Source of the DNA: UBA6115 sp050953005
GTDB lineage: Bacteria; Bacillota; Clostridia; Christensenellales; Aristaeellaceae
DNA: 64,000 nt
Reading direction: 5' to 3'
Assembly: GCA_050953005.1 (NCBI GenBank)
Contig: JBMNLV010000010.1
Coordinates: 72,221-136,220 of the forward strand
The notes beneath the pieces are model-generated. The model did no database searches, was not told where the DNA came from, and saw only the letters and a program-made list of their open reading frames with translations. Every line of letters begins with the position of its first letter. Positions within the stretch are counted from its first letter, which is position 1. This document shows positions 8,377 through 17,292 of this stretch, in pieces. The position numbers and the translations under genes are program-made.

Positions 8377-9416
8377 TGAAGAAAACTTCCTTTTTACTCG
8401 TGTTGATGCTGCTGCTGTCCCTGTCAGCGCAGGCGGCTCCCACACGCAGCCTGACTCCGGCTGCGCTTGAACATGCTGAGCTGATCGCGCAGATTCAGCC
8501 GCTGGCGGATGCTGTAGCCGCAGTTGCCATGCGCCAGGGCATTGATCATTTCCAGGATGGCACTCCGCCCGACAGCTCCCTGATGGAGGGGCTGCTTTAT
8601 CAAGCGCTTAGCAGCCACCTGGTGGTGGCGGAGGCCTCTGATACTGTCGTTCGTCTTTCCTGTCAGGAAGCTCTGGCAGTCGCCAGGCGTTTATTCTTCA
8701 TACATGACTTGCCGGAGTTTGAAAATCCCGTTTATCCCGGTGTCAGTCTGGAAGAAGGCATGCTGCGCTTTGATACAGCCCGCCAGGATGATTTTATCGG
8801 CGCTTATATCCATGACATCGCCATCACTGAGGAAGAGATGATTCTCAAGGCTGATATCTTCCGCCTCAATGGCATTGTCGCAGGCGCTGTGGACGCGCCG
8901 GAGGAAAGCCTGACCTGGCTGGGATATCTTGACTTGCGGCTGCGCCCTCAGGCTGATGCCCTGCTGGATTTTTCCCTGTCCGGATTTTCCGTGATCGAGC
9001 GCTACACGCCTACAGGCTTTGCGCTGTACATGCAAAAAAACCGTTTTGAAGTTCAGTATCCGGATTTTTTGTCCCGGGAACTCGAGCAGGAAGATTCCTT
9101 CCTTAGCCTGTCAAGCGAGGACGGCACGGTGACGCTGGAAGTCCGGGATGTGCCCGGAACATTGGAAACGCTGGAAACTGACTGGCTTCAGCAGAATAAT
9201 GCGAATGAGCATCTTTACAGCGCAAGTCTTCAAAACAACCGTCTGCTCCTCTTTGCCCCGGGCATTATCCGTTTGGCGTATTTTGACCCGCAAAACGGAA
9301 TGGATACTTGTCTGGTGCTGGAGATGCGCTTCCCGCCTGAGAAAGAGCAGGAGTTCTCTCTCTGGAAGACTTTTCTGGAAAATTCCTTTGTTGTCTACAG
9401 CCATTCGGTTGGATGA
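8376..9416 (+). CDS. Secreted protein of unknown function
   Basis: A 346-residue protein with a clean signal peptide (MKKTSFLLVLMLLLSLSAQAA, cut after AQA) and no further membrane segment, so it is probably released or held in the wall. I recognise no domain. The mature chain is acidic, without cysteine pairs apart from isolated residues, and has alternating strand-like segments in its second half (VTLEVRDVPGTLETLETD). Its ATG overlaps the flavoprotein stop (TAATG) and follows AGGAG, so it is cotranslated with the two genes upstream. A link to redox or metal homeostasis is inference from position only. Confidence 0.7.
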   Translation: MKKTSFLLVLMLLLSLSAQAAPTRSLTPAALEHAELIAQIQPLADAVAAVAMRQGIDHFQDGTPPDSSLMEGLLYQALSSHLVVAEASDTVVRLSCQEALAVARRLFFIHDLPEFENPVYPGVSLEEGMLRFDTARQDDFIGAYIHDIAITEEEMILKADIFRLNGIVAGAVDAPEESLTWLGYLDLRLRPQADALLDFSLSGFSVIERYTPTGFALYMQKNRFEVQYPDFLSRELEQEDSFLSLSSEDGTVTLEVRDVPGTLETLETDWLQQNNANEHLYSASLQNNRLLLFAPGIIRLAYFDPQNGMDTCLVLEMRFPPEKEQEFSLWKTFLENSFVVYSHSVG

Positions 9417-9479
9417 TGATAGCTTGTCCGCAACGACCTGCGGCGGGAGGAGTTTTGTGAAAACGAGGAGGATATTATC

Positions 9480-10511
9480 ATGCTGATGGATGCTCTGGTG
9501 AAACAGGCCGCGCAGCCCGGGCTGACGCTGACCCGGGTGCCCTGTCCGGAACCCGGCCCGGACGAGGTGCTTATCAAGATTCATAAAACAGCCATTTGCG
9601 GTACGGACCTGCATATTTATAACTGGGATTCCTGGAGCCAGGCCCACATCAAGCCGCCCATTACCATTGGGCATGAGTATGTGGGCGAGATTGCGCAAAT
9701 TGGCAGCGCGGTCAGGCATTTTGATATTGGACAGACAGTTTCCGGCGAAGGGCACCTGATTTGTGGCCAGTGCCGCAACTGCCGTGCCGGACGCGGCCAG
9801 TGGTGCAAGTTTACCCAGGGTGTGGGCGTCAACCGCGACGGTGCCTTTGCCGAGTATTTGTGCATTCCTGCCAGCAATTGCATCCCCATCAGTCCGGACC
9901 TGGATGAGGAGGTCGTCTCCTTCTTTGACGCCTTTGGCAATGCTACCCACACCGCCTTGATGTTTGATGTGGTAGGGGAGGATGTGCTGATTACCGGTGC
10001 CGGCCCTATCGGTGTGATGGCAGCCGCCATCTGTCGGCACAACGGCGCGCGAAATGTAGTCATCACGGATCTCAAGGACTACCGCTTGGATTTGGCCCGC
10101 AAGCTGGGCGCCACGCGCACGGTCAATGTAGCGCGGGAAAACCTGCAGCAGGTCATGGGTGAGCTGAACATGGTGGAGGGTTTTGACGTCGGGCTGGAAA
10201 TGTCAGGTGCGGAATCAGCCTTAAAGCAGATGCTGGACCTGATGCGTAACGGCGGCCAAATCGCGCTGTTGGGGCTGTTTGGCAGGCAGCCGGCCCTTGA
10301 TCTGGACAAGTTGATTTTCAAGGGTTTGACCCTGCAGGGCATTTATGGCCGCAAGATGTATGAAACCTGGTATAAAATGGCGGCCATGGTGCAGTCCGGA
10401 CTGGATTTGCGGCCGCTGATCACCCACCGCTTCCCCTATCAGCGCTTTGATGAGGCTTTTGCCATCATGAACACAGGGGAGAGCGGCAAGATTATCCTGG
10501 AATGGCAGTAA
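9480..10511 (+). CDS. tdh: L-threonine 3-dehydrogenase
   Basis: Zinc-dependent medium-chain dehydrogenase of 343 residues oxidising L-threonine to 2-amino-3-ketobutyrate with NAD+. The catalytic zinc segment ICGTDLHIYNWDSWSQ and GHEYVGEI match Tdh very closely; the structural zinc cluster CGQCRNCRAGRGQWC lies near residues 96-110; the nucleotide fold is ITGAGPIGVMAAA. GAGGAGGAT precedes the ATG at 9480, and an ATG six bases later is also possible. It lies directly upstream of kbl, which uses its unstable product, so the pair forms the threonine-to-glycine route. Confidence 0.96.
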   Translation: MLMDALVKQAAQPGLTLTRVPCPEPGPDEVLIKIHKTAICGTDLHIYNWDSWSQAHIKPPITIGHEYVGEIAQIGSAVRHFDIGQTVSGEGHLICGQCRNCRAGRGQWCKFTQGVGVNRDGAFAEYLCIPASNCIPISPDLDEEVVSFFDAFGNATHTALMFDVVGEDVLITGAGPIGVMAAAICRHNGARNVVITDLKDYRLDLARKLGATRTVNVARENLQQVMGELNMVEGFDVGLEMSGAESALKQMLDLMRNGGQIALLGLFGRQPALDLDKLIFKGLTLQGIYGRKMYETWYKMAAMVQSGLDLRPLITHRFPYQRFDEAFAIMNTGESGKIILEWQ

Positions 10512-10547
10512 GCAATACATAACATATAAACGATGAAGGAGGTTCCC

Positions 10548-11735
10548 GTGGCAAACAAGAAAGCACTTGACGTATACGCACAGCAGCTTGAAGACATCCG
10601 CCAGGCTGGCACCTGGCGTGAGGAACGTGTCATCACCACCCCGCAAATGAGCCGCATTGATACCACCCAAAGCCGTGGTGTCCTCAACCTGTGCGCTAAC
10701 AATTACCTGGGTCTGTCCAATGACAGCCGCGTTATCAAGGCAGCGCGCGGTGCGTATGATACCTGGGGCTTTGGCTTGTCCAGCGTACGCTTCATCTGCG
10801 GCACCCAGCTCATCCACAAGCAATTGGAGCAGCGCCTGGCTGCTTTCCTTCAAATGGATGATGTGATTTTATATTCCTCCTGCTTTGATGCCAATGGCGG
10901 TCTGTTTGAAACCTTGCTGGGCGAAGCGGACGCAGTCATTTCCGATGAGCTCAATCACGCCTCCATCATTGATGGTATCCGCCTGTCCAAGGCGCGGCGG
11001 CTGCGCTACAGGAACAGTGATATGGCGCAGCTTGAGCAGCACCTCAGGGACACCCAGGATTGCCGTATCCGCCTGATCGCCACGGATGGCGTCTTTTCCA
11101 TGGATGGTTATCTGGCCAAGCTCAAGGACATCTGTGATTTGGCTGAGCGTTATGACGCCCTGGTCATGGTGGATGACAGCCATGCCACCGGTTTCATGGG
11201 CCAGGCCGGCCGGGGCACGCACGAAGCCTGTGGCGTCATGGGCCGGGTTGACATCATCACCAGCACCTTTGGCAAGGCCATGGGCGGAGCTTCGGGAGGC
11301 TTCACGGCTGCCCGGCAGCCCATTGTGGATTTGCTGCGACAGCGCTCCAGACCCTATTTGTTTTCCAACTCCCTCGCGCCGACCATTTGCGCTGCCACGC
11401 TCAAGGCGCTGGATTTGCTGGAGGCATCTACCGCGCTGCGTGACCGGGTACATGAGAACGCCGGCTATTTCCGGAACAAAATGGAGGAACTGGGCTTTGA
11501 GCTGCTCCCGGGTGAGCATCCCATCGTGCCGGTTATGCTGTATGACGCGCACGCTGCGCAGGAGATGGCCACGCGTATGCTGGCGCATGATGTGTATGTC
11601 ATTGCCTTCAGTTACCCTGTGGTTCCCCAGGGAAAGGCCCGCATCCGTACACAGATTTCCGCCGCCCACAGCCATGAGGACCTTGACCGTGCGGTCGAGG
11701 CCTTCAAAGCAGTCAAACAAGAAATGAACCTATAA
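10548..11735 (+). CDS. kbl: Glycine C-acetyltransferase (2-amino-3-ketobutyrate CoA ligase)
   Basis: PLP enzyme of 395 residues that cleaves 2-amino-3-ketobutyrate with CoA to glycine and acetyl-CoA. Recognised by NLCANNYLGLSN, the aspartate and histidine of VDDSHATGFMG, and the PLP lysine in STFGKAMGGASGG. The start is decided by the ribosome site: AAGGAGG at 10536-10542 is followed five bases later by GTG at 10548. An ATG at 10533 contains the ribosome site itself and is rejected. It is cotranscribed with tdh and is close in length to E. coli Kbl (398). Confidence 0.95.
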   Translation: MANKKALDVYAQQLEDIRQAGTWREERVITTPQMSRIDTTQSRGVLNLCANNYLGLSNDSRVIKAARGAYDTWGFGLSSVRFICGTQLIHKQLEQRLAAFLQMDDVILYSSCFDANGGLFETLLGEADAVISDELNHASIIDGIRLSKARRLRYRNSDMAQLEQHLRDTQDCRIRLIATDGVFSMDGYLAKLKDICDLAERYDALVMVDDSHATGFMGQAGRGTHEACGVMGRVDIITSTFGKAMGGASGGFTAARQPIVDLLRQRSRPYLFSNSLAPTICAATLKALDLLEASTALRDRVHENAGYFRNKMEELGFELLPGEHPIVPVMLYDAHAAQEMATRMLAHDVYVIAFSYPVVPQGKARIRTQISAAHSHEDLDRAVEAFKAVKQEMNL

Positions 11736-11751
11736 ACCAAGTGAGGATATC

Positions 11752-12756
11752 ATGAGCGAATCCACCAAACGGCCGGTTCTGTTTTCTGGCATCCAGCCAT
11801 CCGGCAGCATCCACCTGGGCAACTACATCGGCGCCATGCGCAACTTCTTGCGCCTGGAAAACGATTATAACTGCCTGTTTTCTATCGTTGACCTGCATGC
11901 GCTCACCGTGCGGCAGGAACCCGCAACCTTGCGGCGCAACAGCCTGGAGTTGGCTGCGCTGTATATCGCCGCCGGGCTCAATCCTGAGCGCAGCATCATC
12001 TATTGCCAGAGCCATGTGCCCCAGCATGCGGAGCTGGCCTGGATTCTCAACTGCTTCACCTACATGGGCGAGCTGTCCCGCATGACCCAGTTCAAGGACA
12101 AGGCAAGGCAGCACAAGGACAATATCAACGCCGGGCTGTTCACCTACCCGGTGCTGATGGCGGCGGACATCCTGCTGTATCAGTCCGATGTCGTGCCCGT
12201 GGGCGCCGACCAAAAGCAGCATCTGGAGATTGCCCGCGACATCGCGTTGCGCTTCAACGCCATCCATCCCGGTACCTTCAAGGTGCCTGAGCCTGAAATT
12301 CAACAGGAAACGGCCAAGATCCAAAGCTTGAGCGATCCTTTGAAGAAGATGTCCAAGTCCGACCAGGAGGACAGCTTTGTCGCGCTCATGGACAGCCCGG
12401 AGGTTATCGCGCGCAAGTTCCGCCGCGCAGTGACCGATTCTGAAACTGAGATCCGCTATGATCCGGAGAACAAGCCCGGCGTGTCCAACCTGCTCACCAT
12501 CCTGTCCGTTCTGGGCGGGGAGGATATGGAATCCCTGGTCAGCCGTCTGGCCGGCCGCGGCTATGGTGTGCTGAAGCAGGAAGCCGCTGAGGTTACTATT
12601 GAGGCTTTCAAACCCATTCAGCAGCGTTTCCGTGAGTTGATCAGCGATAAGAACTACATGGCAAAGACCCTGCAAAACAACGCCGAGCGTGCCCGGGCGC
12701 TGGCCGATCGCACGCTGCGCAAGGTGTATAAGAAACTGGGGCTCTACCAACCCTGA
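11752..12756 (+). CDS. trpS: Tryptophanyl-tRNA synthetase
   Basis: Class I synthetase of 334 residues charging tRNA-Trp. The HIGH-type motif is IHLGNYIGA (residues 20-28), the KMSKS motif is KKMSKSD near residue 200, and PVGADQKQHLEIARDIA is typical of TrpS. Only 16 bases separate it from kbl, and no T-box leader is present, so it appears to be expressed with the genes upstream. An 11-base gap leads to the hydrolase that follows. Confidence 0.97.
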   Translation: MSESTKRPVLFSGIQPSGSIHLGNYIGAMRNFLRLENDYNCLFSIVDLHALTVRQEPATLRRNSLELAALYIAAGLNPERSIIYCQSHVPQHAELAWILNCFTYMGELSRMTQFKDKARQHKDNINAGLFTYPVLMAADILLYQSDVVPVGADQKQHLEIARDIALRFNAIHPGTFKVPEPEIQQETAKIQSLSDPLKKMSKSDQEDSFVALMDSPEVIARKFRRAVTDSETEIRYDPENKPGVSNLLTILSVLGGEDMESLVSRLAGRGYGVLKQEAAEVTIEAFKPIQQRFRELISDKNYMAKTLQNNAERARALADRTLRKVYKKLGLYQP

Positions 12757-12766
12757 GGGGTGCATC

Positions 12767-13690
12767 ATGCAAACCATTCCCTTCCCCGGCAATACTCCTT
12801 ATCCGCGCAGCGTCAGCCTGTGGCGGCCCGCCGGTGCGCCGCGTGCGCTAGTTTTACTATCCCACGGCATGGCGGAACACATCGCGCGCTATGATCATGT
12901 GGGGGCAGCGCTTGCCGGGCGCGGCTACCTGGTGGCCGGCTACAACCATTTGGGTCATGGAGCCGAGGCGCCGCGCCTGGGATGGTTTGCCGGGCGGGAT
13001 GGCTGGAGCCGCCTGGTGGAGGATCTCAAAACCGTTATGGACAGCCTGGCTACGCCGGGTCTGCCGCGCGTCCTGCTTGGCCACAGCATGGGCAGTTTTC
13101 TGGCGCGGGAATATGCCCTGCGGTATCCTGACGGTTTGGATGCCCTTGTGCTCTCCGGCACAGGCTGGCACCCAAGGCTTCTGTGTGTAGCCGGTTTGTT
13201 GCCTGCCAAAACGCTGTGTTTTTTGGGGCAGGGACATAAACCCTCGGCCTTGCTGGACCGGCTGGCTTTTTCTGCCAACAACAAGCCTTTTGCCAGCGCT
13301 GGCGGTACAGCCTGCGATTGGCTTAGCCGGGACGCGCGGCAGGTACAGGCTTATCTTGCGGATCCGTTGTGTGGTTTTGTGTTTACCGCTTCCGGCTTTG
13401 CGGATTTGTTTGTCGGGCTGTTGGATTTAAGCCGTACCGTGCGTTTAAAGAGTTTGCCGCCCGGCTTGCCCGTGCTGCTGCTCTCCGGCAGCTGCGACCC
13501 GGTGGGTGGCATGGGAAAAGGGGTGCATGCGGTGGCCGGTCAGTACCGTGATGCAGGATTGGGCAAGGTAATGACCAGGCTGTATGAAGGCGCCCGGCAC
13601 GAGGTTTTCAACGAAACGAACAGGCAGGAGGTTCTGGAGGATTTGGCAGCCTGGCTAAATCAGCTGGGCTCCATGAAAGGAGAAGAATGA
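12767..13690 (+). CDS. Alpha/beta hydrolase, lysophospholipase / monoacylglycerol-lipase type
   Basis: A 307-residue serine hydrolase. The nucleophile elbow is GHSMGS (Ser near residue 109), with HG in LLSHGMAEH as oxyanion region, an acid candidate in SGSCDPVGG and the catalytic His in GARHEVFNE. The fold corresponds to Hydrolase_4 (S33-like) enzymes, which hydrolyse lysophospholipids, monoglycerides or small esters. No signal peptide is visible, so it is cytoplasmic. The ATG at 12767 follows GAGGGG; a longer reading overlapping trpS by 68 bases is rejected. The end overlaps the presumed start of the P1 peptidase. Confidence 0.85.
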   Translation: MQTIPFPGNTPYPRSVSLWRPAGAPRALVLLSHGMAEHIARYDHVGAALAGRGYLVAGYNHLGHGAEAPRLGWFAGRDGWSRLVEDLKTVMDSLATPGLPRVLLGHSMGSFLAREYALRYPDGLDALVLSGTGWHPRLLCVAGLLPAKTLCFLGQGHKPSALLDRLAFSANNKPFASAGGTACDWLSRDARQVQAYLADPLCGFVFTASGFADLFVGLLDLSRTVRLKSLPPGLPVLLLSGSCDPVGGMGKGVHAVAGQYRDAGLGKVMTRLYEGARHEVFNETNRQEVLEDLAAWLNQLGSMKGEE

Positions 13691-14642
13691 TGCAGGCATT
13701 TCCGGAGATATTACCAAGGTACATGGCATTCGGGTAGGACAGGCGCAAAACGAGACCGCGCGCACAGGCGTTACGGTTGTTGTAGGGCCGCGTGAGGGCG
13801 CAGTGGCCGGGGTCAGCGTTCGCGGCGCGGCGCCCGGCACACGGGAAACCGATGTGCTTAAGCCCGGAAACCTGGTAGAAGTTGCCCATGCGGTCGTGTT
13901 GTCCGGCGGTAGCGCCTTTGGCCTGGCGGCAGCGGATGGCGTCATGCGCTTTTTGGCGCAGTCAGGCGTTGGTGTTGACATGGGCATTGCTCGCATTCCC
14001 ATTGTTCCTGCCGCGGTGTTGTTTGACCTGGGTGTGGGCGAACCGGGCATTTACCCGGACGCGGCCATGGGCCGCGCGGCGGTCACCGCTGCCGGAAAAG
14101 GCGTCCAGCAGGGCCCCTATGGCGCGGGCTGTGGCTGCTCGATTGGCAAATTGGTTCAAAACACCATTCCATATCAGGGCGGTATTGGTTCAGCCTCCCT
14201 CACCTTGCCTGAGGGAGTCACGGTGGGCGCGCTGGTCGCGCTCAATGCGGTGGGTGATGTCTATCACCCGCATACCGGCCAGTGTCTGGCCAGCGCGCAT
14301 CTGAGTGACGGAAGCCCGGTGTATGCCGACGGCCTGCTGTTCGGCAGCTCGCCCATGCCCATGCAGATGCGCATTCCCGCGCCGGGCACCAACACCACCA
14401 TCGGCGTGGTGGCGGTGGATTGCAAGCTGACCAAGGCCGAGGCGGCTCGCCTGGCTGATGTGGCCCATGATGGCCTGGCGCGCACCATTCGCCCCTGCCA
14501 TACACAAATGGACGGCGACACCCTCTTTTCCATGGCGACAGACCGTGTGCTGCGCGATATCAATTTCGTCAAGCTGTGCGCCGCTGCCCAGGAAGTCACC
14601 GCGCGCGCGGTGGCCAACGCCGTCATCAACACCCCGCAGTGA
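13687..14642 (+). CDS. P1-family (DmpA-type) aminopeptidase, with start/frame anomaly
   Basis: Self-processing N-terminal-nucleophile peptidase of the P1 family. Conserved blocks are ITKVHGIRVGQ, AVAGVSVRGAAPGTRETD, LSGGSAFGLAAADGVM and the maturation site GTNTTIGVV, where the chain is cut before Thr to make the nucleophile. The anomaly: the family-conserved N-terminus is open in frame from 13677, but no ATG, GTG or TTG lies in that frame before GTG 13803, which would remove about 37 conserved residues. Well-placed ATGs at 13687 and 13690 behind AAAGGAG run in another frame and stop after 16 codons. One missing base near 13693 would restore a normal protein of about 317 residues. Confidence 0.75.
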
Positions 14643-15025
14643 TCATTGGCGTCGGCACCGATTTGTGTCAGGTGCAGCGCATGGCGCAGCTGCTTGATGA
14701 CAGCACCTTTTTGAGGCGTTATTTTGAGCAGGCTGAGCAGGCTTACATCCTGGCCCGCGGCGCTTTTGCCGCCCAGTCTATGGCCGGTCATTTTGCCGCC
14801 AAGGAAGCCTTTGTCAAGGCGCTGGGCGCCGGCTTTGACGGTATCCGCCCGGAGGACATTGTCATCGCGCACAAGCCTGGCGGCGCCCCATACTATGACC
14901 TGCGCCAGAGCGCGCTTGACGCGGCTCGGCTGGCCGGCGTACGCCGCGCGCATCTGAGCATCACGCACGATGGTGGCTTGGCCGGCGCTTTTTGTATCTT
15001 GGAGGGCGAATGTACACCGTTGTAA
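14639..15025 (+). CDS. acpS: Holo-[acyl-carrier-protein] synthase
   Basis: Transfers 4'-phosphopantetheine from CoA to acyl carrier protein. It has 128 residues, normal for AcpS. The two signature blocks are visible: IIGVGTDLCQVQRM at the N-terminus (Mg-binding Asp) and HFAAKEAFVKALG near residue 60 (Mg-binding Glu). The start is GTG at 14639, overlapping the P1 peptidase stop as GTGA; a longer reading inside that gene is rejected. The end overlaps nnr by 16 bases, an adjacency common in clostridia. Confidence 0.95.
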   Translation: MIIGVGTDLCQVQRMAQLLDDSTFLRRYFEQAEQAYILARGAFAAQSMAGHFAAKEAFVKALGAGFDGIRPEDIVIAHKPGGAPYYDLRQSALDAARLAGVRRAHLSITHDGGLAGAFCILEGECTPL

Positions 15026-16494
15026 CCCCGCAGCAGATGCGCGTATTGGAAGCGCGCGCTTTTTCACTTGGTGTCCCCAGCCTGCTGCTGATGGAGGATG
15101 CTGCCCGCGCTGCGCAGCAGATCATCGCGCAGGAGCTTCATGGCGTAAAGGGCAAGGATATTCTGTATCTGGCAGGCAAGGGAAACAACGGCGGAGATGG
15201 CTTGGCCATGGCTCGGCTGTGCCTGCAAGGCGGCGGAAAGCCGCGTGTGCTGCTGTTGGGCATGCCCGAAACACCTGATGCGCAGTCCAACCTGTCCTAC
15301 ATAAAGGCTTTGAACATTCCTGTGGCCTTGCTGGATGAGCCTGCCGCACAGGAAAGCCTGCTGCGCGCGCCGGATGCCGTAGTGGACGCGGTGTTTGGCA
15401 TCGGTTTTCATGGCTGCCTGCCCGCGGCGCTTGCACAGCTTTCGACAACCATCGCCGCCTGGCAGGTGCCGGTCTTCGCGGTGGATATTCCCAGCGGCAT
15501 GGATGGCCAAACCGGGCGGATTGCCGGCGGGGTCATCGCCGCAAGCCACACGTTAGCCATTGGCCACCTTAAAACAGGTCACTGCTTAAGCCCCCATCTG
15601 GATGCATTGGGAAAGGTGCATTTGCTGCCCCTTGGTATTCCTGAAGCGGCGTATCAGGCTTTGAAAGGGCAGAGCGTTCTTGCGGCGCTGGAAGCGGGGG
15701 ATCTGCCCGGACGTTTGCCGGCGCGCTCGCGCAACGCGCACAAGGGGGATACCGGGCGCGTGTTGCTGTATATGGGCTCCGCAGGTATGGCCGGCGCCGC
15801 GGGCATGGCGGCGCTGGCCTGCCTGCGCGCGGGAGCGGGACTTGTCACGCTGGCGTGCGAGCCCGGTATCCTGCCCATCCTGCAAACCCTGGTGCCCAAC
15901 GCCATGTGCCTCCCAGTTGAACAGGCGTGTACAACAACGTCCCGCCATGATGTGCTGGCCCTTGGCAGTGGCCTGGGGCAGTCTGAAGGAGTCTGGGAAC
16001 ATATCCTGGCCCTGTGGCATCCGGACAGATCCAGCGTGTGGGACGCGGATGCGCTCAACCTGCTGGCCTGCCAGCCCATGAAGCTGGGCGATCGGGCTGT
16101 TATCACGCCCCACCCGGGAGAGGCCGCGCGCTTGCTGGACGTCCCGCTGGCACAGATTCTCAACGACCCGCTGGGTTCAGCACAGGCGTTGCAAAAACGC
16201 TATGATTGTACAGTGGTGCTCAAAAGCGCCTGCACCGTTATCTGCGACAGGCAGCGGACCGCGCTGAATATCCTGGGCTCACCGGCGCTGTCCAAGGGCG
16301 GCAGCGGGGATGCGCTGACCGGCATTTTGGCCGGTCTGATGGCGCAGCAGCCGGATGCTTCGGGTTTCGAAACTGCTCGCACAGCTTGCTTGTGGCTGGG
16401 GTTGGCCGGAAGGCTGGCGGAAGAAAACTACGGTATCCATGGCGCGCTGACTAGCGAGGTCATCGCGTGCATGTATCATGCGGCAAAGCTATAG
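15010..16494 (+). CDS. nnr: Bifunctional NAD(P)H-hydrate epimerase / ADP-dependent dehydratase
   Basis: Repairs hydrated NADH and NADPH. The 494-residue protein has an N-terminal YjeF_N epimerase domain (about 1-205; GKGNNGGDGLAMAR, DAVFGIGFHG, DIPSGMDG) and a C-terminal YjeF_C ribokinase-fold dehydratase (about 220-490; NAHKGDTGRVL, GSGLGQSEGVW, GGSGDALTGILAGL). The ATG at 15010 with GGAGGG upstream is preferred to one at 14992. The gene meets the nitrilase-like gene tail to tail with six shared bases. Confidence 0.95.
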   Translation: MYTVVTPQQMRVLEARAFSLGVPSLLLMEDAARAAQQIIAQELHGVKGKDILYLAGKGNNGGDGLAMARLCLQGGGKPRVLLLGMPETPDAQSNLSYIKALNIPVALLDEPAAQESLLRAPDAVVDAVFGIGFHGCLPAALAQLSTTIAAWQVPVFAVDIPSGMDGQTGRIAGGVIAASHTLAIGHLKTGHCLSPHLDALGKVHLLPLGIPEAAYQALKGQSVLAALEAGDLPGRLPARSRNAHKGDTGRVLLYMGSAGMAGAAGMAALACLRAGAGLVTLACEPGILPILQTLVPNAMCLPVEQACTTTSRHDVLALGSGLGQSEGVWEHILALWHPDRSSVWDADALNLLACQPMKLGDRAVITPHPGEAARLLDVPLAQILNDPLGSAQALQKRYDCTVVLKSACTVICDRQRTALNILGSPALSKGGSGDALTGILAGLMAQQPDASGFETARTACLWLGLAGRLAEENYGIHGALTSEVIACMYHAAKL

Positions 16495-17232
16495 GGGCAG
16501 GCTGACTGTGAGCATTCCGGCTTGCCCGGCATTGAAAGCTCCCAGAGTTTTTCCCTGATGCCAGCAGTAAGCGCCGCCTTTGGCGCGGTCATGCGCCGGA
16601 TGCAAATTGTTGACAAACAATATCGGTATCATGAGGTTTCCTGAGTGCTCCCTGTACTCATCCCGGATCTTGTTTTCCCAGTCATCCAATGGATAATCGC
16701 AGTGGACCGGCCATAGCATTGCGTCCACGGATTTTTCAAGAGCATGAATGCTGTCCATCAAGGCTTTCGTCCAGAAATCACCGCAAATCACCAGGCCGAT
16801 TTTAATCCCCTTGATCTCAAAACCTGTCAGGGCTTTTCCCTCTTGATAGCAATCCGGACTGTCCGGGTAACGCCAGCCGGGAGACATCCTGCGGTAATGG
16901 CATAAGGTCTCGCCAAAGCGGCCAACTACAAGGTAGCTCGCATAAAATATGCCATCTACAAGTTCATAAAAACCAAATCCAATGGCCAGCTGGTGTTTTC
17001 GCGCTATGTTCCGGATGCGTTCAATCGGCTGGCTGCTGATTCCCTGCGCGATTTCCCTGTCATGTTCGGGCTGGAAATTCATGCTGTCAAATCCCTGCAA
17101 ATAGGCCTCACCCAGGAAGATTGCGTCCAGGCCCAACCTGCGTGCCTCGTCTGCCATCCTTTCCATGCGCGCCGTATTCGATGTAATGTTTGATGTTTCG
17201 CTCATCTGCGCGCACAATCCCGCTCGCAGCAT
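16489..17232 (-). CDS. Carbon-nitrogen hydrolase (nitrilase superfamily) with altered catalytic lysine
   Basis: A 247-residue nitrilase-fold protein. The glutamate is E42 (FLGEAYLQG) and the cysteine is C150 (LVICGDFW). The catalytic lysine, usually in a YRK motif, appears as arginine in HYRRMSP (R115). That change could lower or abolish amidase activity, or another lysine could take over. Substrate is unknown. The ATG at 17232 follows AGGAGG. It lies just beyond the guaB terminator, so it is either read through or has its own promoter within guaB. Confidence 0.78.
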   Translation of the reverse strand: MLRAGLCAQMSETSNITSNTARMERMADEARRLGLDAIFLGEAYLQGFDSMNFQPEHDREIAQGISSQPIERIRNIARKHQLAIGFGFYELVDGIFYASYLVVGRFGETLCHYRRMSPGWRYPDSPDCYQEGKALTGFEIKGIKIGLVICGDFWTKALMDSIHALEKSVDAMLWPVHCDYPLDDWENKIRDEYREHSGNLMIPILFVNNLHPAHDRAKGGAYCWHQGKTLGAFNAGQAGMLTVSLPL

Positions 17233-17249
17233 GTCTGCCTCCTGCGTTT

Positions 17250-17280
17250 GTATAAAAATAAAGGGGCTTGACCAGCCCCC
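17250..17280 (-). terminator. Rho-independent terminator after guaB
   Basis: Minus-strand stem GGGGCT / AGCCCC with a five-base loop, followed by TTTATTTTTATA. It lies 13 bases past the guaB stop and just ahead of the nitrilase-like gene. Confidence 0.75.
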
Positions 17281-17292
17281 GAAACCTTTGTT

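Noticed and set aside
11736..11751. T-box leader for trpS
   Set aside because: Only 16 bases separate kbl from trpS; no specifier or antiterminator can fit. The same holds for lysS.
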